In this document: one piece after another, positions 24,835 to 32,448 of the stretch
Layout of the letters: each line of letters begins with the position of its first letter
How positions within the stretch are numbered: the stretch's first letter is position 1
NCBI RefSeq assembly: GCF_003289955.1
Contig: NZ_QLZR01000003.1
Location: 186,001-250,000, forward strand
DNA: 64,000 nucleotides
Source of the DNA: Planococcus halotolerans
GTDB lineage: Bacteria; Bacillota; Bacilli; Bacillales_A; Planococcaceae
Direction of reading: 5' to 3'
Position numbers and translations under genes: made by a program
The notes under the pieces: generated by a model
The model's database searches: none
What the model saw: only the letters and a program-made list of their open reading frames with translations
What the model was told of the DNA's origin: nothing

Positions 24835-24884
24835 TCATGGAGAATGGGAGAAGAGATAAGTTTTAATTGAATGGAGGAAACTCG

Positions 24885-25691
24885 ATGGCAGAAGAACGGA
24901 AGATTGAATCTTTTGATGGTACGCAATTGTTCAGCCGGAAGGATACGGCTGAAAATCAACGGGCGGTTGCTGTGATTTCGCACGGTTTAGCCGAGCACCT
25001 GGGCCGTTATGATACGCTGGCTGAAACGCTGTTGAGCAATGGTTTCACCGTCTATCGCTATGAACAGCGCGGCCATGCGCGGTCTGACGGGAAGCGCACG
25101 CATTTTGACGATTTCAATGAAATGCCGGATGATTTGAAAACCATTATGGACCTGGCAAAAGAAGAGAATCCGGATGCGCCGATTTTTCTCATCGGCCACA
25201 GTATGGGCGGCTTCACAGCGGCGACGTTTGGAACGAAATACCCGGGACAGGCAGCAGGAATCGTATTGTCCGGTGCGCTGACCCGCTATAATAATCAGCT
25301 TTTCGGTCCGCTGCCGATGGACTTGCCGGAAGAAACGTATCTGGACAATGAACTCGGGGAAGGCGTCTGCAGCGATCCGGCTGTCGTAGAGGCATATGCA
25401 AATGACCCGATGGTGGAAAAGAAGATTTCGGTCGCTCTCATCAATCAGTTTGGAACCGGCATCGACTGGCTGAAAGCCAATGCCGAAAGGTTTACAGACC
25501 CAGTGCTTGTACTCCATGGCAATGAAGACGGGCTTGTCGCTGAAAAAGATTCTCGCGACTTTTACGGTGAAATCGCTTCTTCAGACAAAACACTGAAAAT
25601 CTATGCGTCATTGATGCATGAGATATTTAATGAGCCATCCAAGTATAAGATTTATGATGAAGTGGTGGAGTGGATGAACGAACGGCTTTAG
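24885..25691 (+). CDS. alpha/beta hydrolase, lysophospholipase/monoacylglycerol-lipase-like
   Basis: A 268-residue cytosolic hydrolase. SHGLAEHLGRY (about 32-42) and RGHARSDG match the monoacylglycerol lipase/lysophospholipase group; the nucleophile is Ser106 in GHSMGG; the acid is probably Asp in HGNEDGLV (about 211) and the base His in SLMHEIFNE (about 241). The ATG at 24885 follows ATGGAGGAAA and is preferred to the longer frame from 24867. A terminator-like hairpin lies in its leader. The natural ester substrate is unknown. Confidence 0.85.
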   Translation: MAEERKIESFDGTQLFSRKDTAENQRAVAVISHGLAEHLGRYDTLAETLLSNGFTVYRYEQRGHARSDGKRTHFDDFNEMPDDLKTIMDLAKEENPDAPIFLIGHSMGGFTAATFGTKYPGQAAGIVLSGALTRYNNQLFGPLPMDLPEETYLDNELGEGVCSDPAVVEAYANDPMVEKKISVALINQFGTGIDWLKANAERFTDPVLVLHGNEDGLVAEKDSRDFYGEIASSDKTLKIYASLMHEIFNEPSKYKIYDEVVEWMNERL

Positions 25692-25749
25692 ATGGAACTG
25701 CTCTGCAAAGACGCTGTACGACGCTGATAAAAAATAGACAGAATAAGAT

Positions 25750-25786
25750 TTTCCTCCTGCTTTTCTGCAGGGGGAATTTTTATTGA
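25750..25786 (+). terminator. terminator of the alpha/beta hydrolase gene
   Basis: TTCCTCCTGC, six-base loop, GCAGGGGGAA, then TTTTTATT. Confidence 0.78.
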
Positions 25787-25806
25787 AATGCAGATTGGTT
25801 TCAATC

Positions 25807-25831
25807 GTTTACCCATTTTCATAGTGGGTAG
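25807..25831 (+). promoter_or_regulatory. candidate SigB promoter of the aldo/keto reductase gene
   Basis: GTTTAC, 13 bases, GGGTAG: one mismatch in each hexamer against GTTTAA-N12-14-GGGTAT. It lies 40 bases before the start codon. Confidence 0.55.
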
Positions 25832-25870
25832 ATAGGGGTTATGAAAAAAATTTAAAAGAGGTGGATACCA

Positions 25871-26857
25871 ATGAAAAACGAATTGACGGTAAAACATAAA
25901 TTGGGCTTTGGCACCGCGCCGCTGGGCAATATGTTCAGGGACGTTCCGGAGGACGAAGCGATGAAAACGATCCAGTCTGCGTGGGACGAAGGAATCCGTT
26001 ACTTCGACACGGCGCCGTTTTATGGCGCAGGGTTGGCTGAAATCCGGTTAGGGGAAATCTTATCTACGCATAAGCGCGATGATTTCCTGCTAAGTTCGAA
26101 GGTCGGCCGGCTTATTCTCGACGAAGAGGAAGAAAAAGAAGGATTGTTTGGATATGGCCGCAAGAATAAAATCCGGACAGACTATACGGAAGACGGCACA
26201 CTCCAATCGATTGAAGACAGTCTGAAGCGTCTGAAAACCGACCGTCTGGATATGGTCTATGTGCATGACCTTTCACCGGATTTTCTCGGAGATGAATGGA
26301 TTACAAAATTCGATGAAGCACGTAAAGGCGCTTTCAAAGTACTCGACCGGCTGAGAGATGAAGGCGTCATAAAGGCTTGGGGACTGGGTGTCAATACGAC
26401 GACACCGATCGAAGTGGCGCTTGAGCTGGAAGAAGCCCATCCGGATCTCAGTTTGTCTGCGACACAGTATACGCTTCTTCAACACGAACGTGCACTTGAG
26501 CGCATGATGCCGCTCGCTCAGGAAAAAGGGGGCGGACTCGTAGTCGGCTCGGCTTATAACTCTGGCGCATTGCTCGGCGGAGACTTTTTCGATTATCAGG
26601 AAATCACTCCAGATATCAAAAAGAGAGTCGAGCAGTTCAATGATGTGGCACGAAATCATGATGTCAAATTAAAGCATGCGGCACTTCAGTTCTCGGCAGC
26701 ACATCCGGCTGTAAAAGCAGTAGTAGTCGGTTCGACGAGACCAGAACACATTAAGGAAGACTTGCAGGCGATGCAGGTGAATATTCCGGCTGCTTTCTGG
26801 GAAGAGCTGGTTGAGAAGAATCTGGTTTCTTCGAAAGCGGTATTGCCCGGGAAATAA
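25871..26857 (+). CDS. aldo/keto reductase (D-threo-aldose dehydrogenase type)
   Basis: A 328-residue TIM-barrel oxidoreductase using NAD(P)H. Catalytic tetrad: Asp46 and Tyr51 in YFDTAPFYG, the lysine in LSSKVGR (about 79) and the histidine in YVHDLSPD (about 128). The N-terminal GFGTAPLGNMFRDV and the C-terminal VVVGSTRPEHI are typical of the D-threo-aldose 1-dehydrogenase/pyridoxal 4-dehydrogenase group. Substrate unknown. ATG follows AAAGAGGTGG. A SigB-like promoter upstream suggests general-stress expression. Confidence 0.87.
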   Translation: MKNELTVKHKLGFGTAPLGNMFRDVPEDEAMKTIQSAWDEGIRYFDTAPFYGAGLAEIRLGEILSTHKRDDFLLSSKVGRLILDEEEEKEGLFGYGRKNKIRTDYTEDGTLQSIEDSLKRLKTDRLDMVYVHDLSPDFLGDEWITKFDEARKGAFKVLDRLRDEGVIKAWGLGVNTTTPIEVALELEEAHPDLSLSATQYTLLQHERALERMMPLAQEKGGGLVVGSAYNSGALLGGDFFDYQEITPDIKKRVEQFNDVARNHDVKLKHAALQFSAAHPAVKAVVVGSTRPEHIKEDLQAMQVNIPAAFWEELVEKNLVSSKAVLPGK

Positions 26858-26879
26858 AATTCTATTCAAATTTAAAATT

Positions 26880-26911
26880 AACCGCCATTCCTTTTGGAAT
26901 GGCGGTTTTTG
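26880..26911 (+). terminator. bidirectional terminator between convergent genes
   Basis: ACCGCCATTCC, TTTT loop, GGAATGGCGGT and a T-run; A-rich bases on the other side allow it to serve the convergent acetamidase gene too. Confidence 0.85.
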
Positions 26912-28219
26912 TCATTGCTGCCCATACTGATGTTTCGCCAGCTTGAACAAATCGGTCTTCCGCAGATATTGCTCAGGCGCAAGGAACGTCACAGTGACAA
27001 CGCCCGGATGGCGGCCGATTTCAATGGCGCCCGTGATGGTCGCGCGGTTCATGATTTCCGGTACAGTGACACCGAAGAAATCAGCAGCGCGCTTCAAGCC
27101 GTTTTCGGTGGCGTCGTTCAGATTCGGACCGGAGCCGATAAACGACACCGGATAGGATTCTTCGATTTTGCTGACTTCCCACGTCTCGGCAATTTGCCGC
27201 GCAGATTGCTTTTCTTCCGCAGTGAACGGTTTCGCCGTGTACGGCAGGTCTTCCACAGTCGGCAGCAGGATCGGCCCTTTGATGTTCATTCCTTTCAGTA
27301 CGCTGACTTGAAGATGAGCAATGCCGGAAACGTCGGTTGTGTGGCCGGCGATTTCGCCATCGCCTTGCATGGCGTGCATGTCACCGAGGTAAACGCCGCC
27401 GCCCGGAACTTTCACCGGACAGATCAGCACCGCGCCGGCACGCACACGGTTCACATCCAAATGGCCATCCGTGCGGTGTGTTTCTAATTCTTCCTGCGTG
27501 GCTGCGTAATCATGCGGTGCACCGACAAGAAATGAACCGAAGTCACCTGCGTTATGCGAATCGGGGGTCGCGCGGGATGGCGTTGTGCCAAGTTGTCCAA
27601 GGAACGGACGCATGCGCGCCATCGTGCCGACCAAATCATGCGGCGCAAACGTCACGACCGGATTCTGCACCGATTCGTCAGGTGTTTTCATATAAGCGCG
27701 GCCGTCGCGTGCAATCGTTTCAGCTGCTTCCTGCGGCAAGGTCAAACCGACATCGCCTTTTTCACCGAAGAAAATCGTATAGCCGTTCGTAAAGACAAAA
27801 GGTGTCGCATCTGCTCCACAATTGGCGCAGCGAATCGCTTCCATGCCGATGCCTTTGATGACAGTTTCCGGATTCTTGGTACCGCATTCCGGACATTTCG
27901 CCGCCACATAGCCGTCGCCGTCTGCCCGGTCTTCAATCATTTTATCGTTGCCCGAAGCCGTTGCATGCGACGTCACCGTAATCGATTGGATCCGTATAGC
28001 GATTGCGTCTCCCGGCTCAGCTCCTTCCACATAAACCGGCTTCGTCACCTCGTGCCCGCCGATAATGCTTGGGGTCATCATCGGCCCCCAGCAGCCCGGC
28101 GCCGTATTGGCGATAATCGTGCCGCCGTCTTTCACCGGCCCCAGCATTTCTTTTTCCGGATCCAAAATACCATTAACAAAATGATTTACGAATAAAGTCT
28201 CAACAGCTGTTTTATTCAC
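26912..28219 (-). CDS. acetamidase/formamidase family amidohydrolase
   Basis: A 435-residue cytosolic enzyme of the FmdA/AmdA family, which hydrolyses formamide or acetamide to ammonia and the acid. Motifs: ANTAPGCWGPMMTPSIIGGHEVTKPVYVEGAEPGDAIAI-type N-terminal region (about residues 37-75), a CPECG/CANCG pair (about 109 and 132) that looks like a zinc ribbon, PGGGVYLGDMHAMQGDGEIAG (about 306-326) and IGRHPGVVTV. The start is taken as GTG 28219 because AGGAGG lies 6 bases before it; the ATG at 28234 overlaps that site. Monocistronic. Exact amide substrate unknown. Confidence 0.85.
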   Translation of the reverse strand: MNKTAVETLFVNHFVNGILDPEKEMLGPVKDGGTIIANTAPGCWGPMMTPSIIGGHEVTKPVYVEGAEPGDAIAIRIQSITVTSHATASGNDKMIEDRADGDGYVAAKCPECGTKNPETVIKGIGMEAIRCANCGADATPFVFTNGYTIFFGEKGDVGLTLPQEAAETIARDGRAYMKTPDESVQNPVVTFAPHDLVGTMARMRPFLGQLGTTPSRATPDSHNAGDFGSFLVGAPHDYAATQEELETHRTDGHLDVNRVRAGAVLICPVKVPGGGVYLGDMHAMQGDGEIAGHTTDVSGIAHLQVSVLKGMNIKGPILLPTVEDLPYTAKPFTAEEKQSARQIAETWEVSKIEESYPVSFIGSGPNLNDATENGLKRAADFFGVTVPEIMNRATITGAIEIGRHPGVVTVTFLAPEQYLRKTDLFKLAKHQYGQQ

Positions 28220-28412
28220 ATTTATCCTCCTCATTTTATAATATTCTGACTATTTTTATTATAGTGGGTAGGGGCTTGGATTCACAATATGGAGGATTGG
28301 AAAGTTGCAATGGAAATGAAACTGTCTGCTATTCCTAATTTCATTTAAAGGAGATTTTTATTCCTATACAGAAAGGGTAATAAAGAAGTATACGAAAAGG
28401 AGTTGCATATAA

Positions 28413-29297
28413 ATGGAGAATGTTACCGTAGGACACATCGAAGTTAATGGAGGAAACGTCTGGTACCGGATTACCGGGAAAGGGCCAGGAATACCGCTGC
28501 TTGTGGTGCACGGAGGACCGGGGTCGAAAAGCAGCGACAGTGATCCGCTTCGTCAGCTCGGGACGGACCGGCCGGTGATTCAGTATGACCAGCTTGGCAG
28601 CGGGAATTCGGACCGTCCGACAGATACGTCGCTTTGGACGGTGGAGCGTTTTGTTGAAGAATTGGAGCAGGTTGTTGAGGCGCTGGGCCTGGAAGAATTC
28701 CATCTGCTCGGGCATTCGTGGGGCACGATGCTAGCTGCTTCTTATCTATTCAAAAAGCCGAAAGGGGTCCGCAGTGTGATATTTTCAGGACCCGCTCTTG
28801 ATGCGCAGCGCTGGGAGCGGGATCAGCGGAATTATTTGAAGGGATTTCCTGAGGACATCCAGGAAACGATTGAGCGGAGCGAGCGTGAAGGAACGACCGA
28901 TTCTGCCGAATACGATGAGGCGATGACGGCCTATTACAAGCGCCATATGTGCCGCGTCGATCCGTGGCCAGAAGGGCTTGTGGAAGATATGAAGCAATTG
29001 AATCACCAAGTTTACAATTATATGTGGGGCGCTTCGGAATTTACGGTGACCGGCACGTTGAAGCATTTTGATGCGACAGACCGTTTGGGTGAAATAAAGA
29101 TTCCAGCTTTATTCACATGTGGCCGTTATGACGAAGCTACGCCGGAAGCGACAGAGTATTATGCGAGTCTGGTGCCGGATGCGGAATTTCATGTTTTTGA
29201 AAACAGTTCACACATGCCGGCGATTGAAGAGCCGGAAGCCTATGTGGAGACTGTGCGTGAGTGGGTGAACCGGCAGGAGATGAAACCGGGGGCGTAA
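28413..29297 (+). CDS. proline iminopeptidase-family alpha/beta hydrolase
   Basis: A 294-residue S33 peptidase that removes N-terminal residues, often proline, from peptides. HGGPG (33-37) forms the oxyanion hole; Ser102 in GHSWGT is the nucleophile; Asp in CGRYDEATPE (about 236) and His in NSSHMPAIEEP (about 264) complete the triad. YDQLGSGNSDRP is a family signature. No signal peptide, so cytosolic. ATG is preceded by AAAGGAG. No clear terminator follows; two large hairpins lie at 29366-29420. Confidence 0.88.
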   Translation: MENVTVGHIEVNGGNVWYRITGKGPGIPLLVVHGGPGSKSSDSDPLRQLGTDRPVIQYDQLGSGNSDRPTDTSLWTVERFVEELEQVVEALGLEEFHLLGHSWGTMLAASYLFKKPKGVRSVIFSGPALDAQRWERDQRNYLKGFPEDIQETIERSEREGTTDSAEYDEAMTAYYKRHMCRVDPWPEGLVEDMKQLNHQVYNYMWGASEFTVTGTLKHFDATDRLGEIKIPALFTCGRYDEATPEATEYYASLVPDAEFHVFENSSHMPAIEEPEAYVETVREWVNRQEMKPGA

Positions 29298-29365
29298 AGA
29301 CGGTTTGACGGTAAGTAGTGATATATTGAAATGAAGTTAATGGAAAAACGGCAATCAGATTTTTC

Positions 29366-29420
29366 GGGCTCGTGAGCGTTCCACAGCTCACGAGCCCCAG
29401 CAGTTTGCCGGGGCAAACTG
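29366..29420. repeat. two adjacent perfect inverted repeats
   Basis: First hairpin: GGGCTCGTGAGC, eight-base loop, GCTCACGAGCCC (12-bp arms). Second, three bases on: CAGTTTGCC, two bases, GGCAAACTG (9-bp arms). No T-run follows either, so they are not ordinary terminators. The rest of 29298-29566 shows no gene. Confidence 0.75.
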
Positions 29421-29566
29421 TTCCATTCTAATGTTTTTGTTCTAGAGTTTTGGGTTGGAATTTGATATTGATACCGTTGGTAATATGGTACGATTGAAGC
29501 GTGAATAGTGCTTCGTTCACGGCAAGAGTAGTAGGCGGAATTTAAAATTTTCAGGAGGTGTAAAGC

Positions 29567-30523
29567 ATAAAAACGGAGCTGGATTTATTGCCCAAGACAT
29601 TGGCGATTGAGTGTTTATTGAAGCGTATTTCTTCCAACCACAAGCAACCCGAATACCTGGAAAACCAGTTGCACCGCGCGACTGCCGGAATCAGCGGGGA
29701 AGGTAAGATGGTAAAGAAATTTCGGGAGTTTTCTTATGATGGCAATTATTTGCCGTTGTGGAATCTGAATATGGGGTTGGGCGAATGGGCGGTTCAGATT
29801 GACGGCCTGCTGCTGACTGACCGTTGTGCCATTGTGATGGACTCCAAGAATGTCAGCGGTGAAATCCATTACGACCCATTGAATGAAGAGTATTATAGGA
29901 AGACTATTCCGGGTGGAGAAATACTGACTATGGAAAATCCCGTGTTCCAGCTGAATAAGCATATCCATTTTATGCGGAAATGGTTTTCGCTGCACAAAAT
30001 CAACTTACCCGTTACGGGTTTGATTGTGTACACCGCTAACAATTGCGTATTCCACACGAAGCCTTCTGACGCATTGATTTGTAAAACGTACCAGATGAAC
30101 CAGTATCTATACCAAATTCTTCGGGACAATCCCCTAACCGCCGTTTCCCGTCCGCTCATGGACATCGGGAAACTGATTGCGGCAAACCAGGTCCCCTTTA
30201 AATTATCCCCTTTGAGTGAGTTTTATAAGATCAATCTCCGTGACGTGAAGACCGGTGTTTATTGCAATAAATGCTCCAGCCACGGCATGCAACGTGTAAA
30301 GAAATCCTGGATTTGCGCTGCCTGCGGCAATAAAGATGCGGCTGCCGACCGATTGGCGGTGCAGGAGTATTTTTCATTGATAGATAGAGAGTTGACGAAT
30401 AGGAAGTTTCGGGAGTTTAGTGGCATCGAAAATTCTGACTCAGCAAGGCGTGTTTTAGCTAAATATGACCTGGAGATTACAGGTGATAGAAAAACACGTG
30501 TCTATAGAATAAAGAATAGGTGA
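29567..30523 (+). CDS. NERD-domain protein with C-terminal zinc ribbon
   Basis: About 318 residues. The N-terminal NERD (nuclease-related) domain (about 45-160) shows GEGKMVKKF, then WAVQIDGLLLTDRCAIVMDSKN (about 92-113) with the Asp and the D-x-K pattern of a PD-(D/E)XK-like nuclease fold. The C-terminal region has CNKC (about 233) and CAAC (about 254), a zinc ribbon, followed by a short helical tail. The start is odd: a perfect AGGAGGTG (29553-29560) is followed at 6 bases by ATA, not ATG; the next in-frame starts are CTG 29579 and TTG 29588. It may use a rare AUA start or be poorly expressed. Function unknown; nucleic-acid cleavage is inferred. A phased array follows directly. Confidence 0.78.
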   Translation: MKTELDLLPKTLAIECLLKRISSNHKQPEYLENQLHRATAGISGEGKMVKKFREFSYDGNYLPLWNLNMGLGEWAVQIDGLLLTDRCAIVMDSKNVSGEIHYDPLNEEYYRKTIPGGEILTMENPVFQLNKHIHFMRKWFSLHKINLPVTGLIVYTANNCVFHTKPSDALICKTYQMNQYLYQILRDNPLTAVSRPLMDIGKLIAANQVPFKLSPLSEFYKINLRDVKTGVYCNKCSSHGMQRVKKSWICAACGNKDAAADRLAVQEYFSLIDRELTNRKFREFSGIENSDSARRVLAKYDLEITGDRKTRVYRIKNR

Positions 30524-30588
30524 AGGATGCGTAATTATTTATGACTTTTGGTTAAAGTTGAATGGTGGAAATTAGGTGAATTACGAGA

Positions 30589-30705
30589 ATCGCTGATAAA
30601 CGGTGAAAAATCGCTGATAAAGTGGAAAAAATCGCTGATAAACGTCCAAAAATCGCTGATAAACCTAAAAAAATCGCTGATAAATCATCAAAAATCGCTG
30701 ATAAA
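30589..30705. repeat. phased intergenic array, six units, period 21 bp (ATCGCTGATAAA core)
   Basis: ATCGCTGATAAA starts at 30589, 30610, 30631, 30652, 30673 and 30694, every 21 bp without exception. The nine bases between cores vary. Its first 21-bp unit is identical to the first unit of the array at 4807, 26 kb away. The array lies between the convergent NERD and pbuE genes (443-bp gap) together with two palindrome copies and two terminators. Confidence 0.93.
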
Positions 30706-30750
30706 CCCAAAACCCAGCCTCCACCTCTCACCTTCAAACCCAATAATGAT

Positions 30751-30770
30751 GCTTTTCGCAGGCGAAAAGC
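30751..30770. repeat. dispersed 20-bp palindrome, copy 3
   Basis: GCTTTTCGCAGGCGAAAAGC, perfect 9-bp arms around AG, preceded by GAT; 45 bp after the array. Confidence 0.85.
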
Positions 30771-30829
30771 GATTTATTAAGATCGACGAACCTTTTTAAA
30801 GGTAATTCTCTTTCTAATCATAGAAAAAA

Positions 30830-30861
30830 GCGGTTGCGAAAGTCGCAACCGCCTTTCTTTC
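30830..30861 (+). terminator. terminator downstream of the NERD gene region
   Basis: GCGGTTGCGA, AAG loop, TCGCAACCGC, then CTTTCTTTC. Confidence 0.78.
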
Positions 30862-30882
30862 GCTAATTTAAGAAAGAACGAT

Positions 30883-30902
30883 GCTTTTCGCCCGCGAAAA
30901 GC
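30883..30902. repeat. dispersed 20-bp palindrome, copy 4
   Basis: GCTTTTCGCCCGCGAAAAGC, perfect 9-bp arms around CC, preceded by GAT and followed by CCCTT; 112 bp from copy 3. Confidence 0.85.
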
Positions 30903-30923
30903 CCCTTATTAAATTCAACCCCA

Positions 30924-30962
30924 TAAAAAAAGATGGCCGCGAAATCCTTCGCGGCCATCTTT
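30924..30962 (-). terminator. terminator of pbuE
   Basis: GATGGCCGCGAA, a four-base loop, TTCGCGGCCATC, and a run of seven T on the minus strand. Confidence 0.9.
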
Positions 30963-30966
30963 CCCT

Positions 30967-32142
30967 TTACATACTCTCTATTTCTCTTTCATTCCGCTTA
31001 ACCGCCGGACGCGTTAACGAGAAGACGGCAAAACCGAGTGCGCCGAGCACGATGACGCCGCCGACCCATGAGGTGCTGGTGACGGAACCGGTTTGCGCCA
31101 ACGTGAAGCCGCCGATTGCGGAACCTAGCGCGATGCCGACTTGCAGGGCGGAGTTATTGAAGCTCTGCTGAATGTCGGATGTGGTGGGATCCGTTTCGAT
31201 CAGGTAGCTTTGTTGCGGCGGAGCGAGAGCCCAGCTGAGTGCTGCCCAAACGACCATCACCGGCATGAAGATCACAAGTGAAAATGTGGTGAATGGCAAC
31301 AGGAACAAAGAGACCGCGAATGCGGAAATGACGATTAGGATACTTTTCTTCGAGCCGATCGAATCGGACATTGTGCCGCCGATTGCGCCGCCGCTTACTG
31401 CAGCGATACCGAATACCAGATAACAGACGCTGACCCAGAAAGGATTCAAGTTCAACGTCGTCTCAAGAAACGGCGTGAAGTAGGCGTATACGGTGTAATG
31501 TCCCGCCAGCATGAACATTGTCGCCAGGTGAGCGGTGCCAATTTTTGCGCTGGCTACCGCTTTTAATTGCTGCTTCAGCGGAATTGCCTTACTGCCAGGA
31601 ATCGGCTGGATATAAAGCGCGATCAGCGCCATCGAGCCGATGGACAATGCTGCGATGCCAAGGAAGATGAAGCGCCATCCGAATGCATCTGAAATAAGGA
31701 TGCCAAGCGGAACGCCGAGAACGAGTGACGAAGAGACGCCCATGAAAATAAGGCCGATCGCTTTTGCGCGGTAAGGCGGTTCGACGATTTTAGCGGCGAT
31801 GGTGAGCGACAGCACGATGATCAGCGCTGTACTTGCAGCCGTCAAAATCCGTGCAATCATCATCCAGGTAAAATCAGGACTGAAAAACGTCATGATATTG
31901 CCGAGGAAAAAGATGAACAAGGAAATCAGATAAACTTTTTTGCGTTCAAAGCGGCTGGTCGCCACCAGCAGGACAGGGCCGGCAATCGCATAGACCAACG
32001 CGAATAGAGTGATCAGCTGCCCCGCTGAACTTACCGACACGTTGAATTCATCGGCTATCGTCGGCAGGATTCCTCCGACAATCAGTTCCACAAGTCCGAC
32101 TGCGACCGTGGATAAGGCTAAGATATAAACTTTCAAATTCAT
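30967..32142 (-). CDS. pbuE: purine base/nucleoside efflux pump (MFS, PbuE type)
   Basis: A 391-residue major-facilitator protein with 12 membrane helices in the cytoplasmic membrane. It follows B. subtilis PbuE nearly end to end: [59 protein letters not shown] and [24 protein letters not shown]. PbuE exports adenine, hypoxanthine and related compounds. The upstream leader carries an adenine riboswitch, the same regulatory arrangement as in B. subtilis, which independently supports the identity. AAGGAAG precedes the ATG. Confidence 0.93.
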   Translation of the reverse strand: MNLKVYILALSTVAVGLVELIVGGILPTIADEFNVSVSSAGQLITLFALVYAIAGPVLLVATSRFERKKVYLISLFIFFLGNIMTFFSPDFTWMMIARILTAASTALIIVLSLTIAAKIVEPPYRAKAIGLIFMGVSSSLVLGVPLGILISDAFGWRFIFLGIAALSIGSMALIALYIQPIPGSKAIPLKQQLKAVASAKIGTAHLATMFMLAGHYTVYAYFTPFLETTLNLNPFWVSVCYLVFGIAAVSGGAIGGTMSDSIGSKKSILIVISAFAVSLFLLPFTTFSLVIFMPVMVVWAALSWALAPPQQSYLIETDPTTSDIQQSFNNSALQVGIALGSAIGGFTLAQTGSVTSTSWVGGVIVLGALGFAVFSLTRPAVKRNEREIESM

Positions 32143-32191
32143 TGCAACTACGCTTCCTTTCCAATAAAAAATTGCTTCATTTGTCAGAAAA

Positions 32192-32300
32192 TAAAAAAAT
32201 CCTGATTACAGAAAACGAAAAGTCGTTTTCTGTAATCAGGATTTTGCGGTTCCTGGTAGAGACCCTTAAGCCGTATTCTTAAGGTTATACAGAGAGTATG
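32192..32300 (-). promoter_or_regulatory. adenine riboswitch (ON switch) of pbuE
   Basis: On the minus strand: P1 TCTGTA (32288-32293) pairs with TACAGA (32229-32234); between lie the loops with CTACCAGGAACCG and CCTGATTAC. The discriminator position is U (GATTAC) rather than C, which specifies adenine over guanine. The 3' strand of P1 and P3 (CCTGATTACAGA) is also the 5' arm of a terminator (32199-32244, followed by seven T). Aptamer and terminator therefore exclude each other and adenine should switch the gene on. The rest of 32301-32448 shows nothing further. Confidence 0.93.
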
Positions 32301-32448
32301 GGTGGTTCGATTGATTACTTTGAAAATCTTACTACATATAAAATTTTTGTGCAAGTCGGCAGATATGCACAATAAAAATTTGAACGCTTTCACCACAAAA
32401 GGTATGATTTGAGAAACCATAATTATACATGAAAAGGAAGTGGCGGCA

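Noticed and set aside
30548-30799. Open frame across the 30589 array encoding seven-residue repeats (KSLIN-type on plus, LSAIF-type on minus)
   Set aside because: A 21-bp period is divisible by three, so any stop-free unit stays open for many repeats. No ribosome binding site is present, the variable bases do not favour silent changes, and the 20-bp array at 63433 breaks any such frame.
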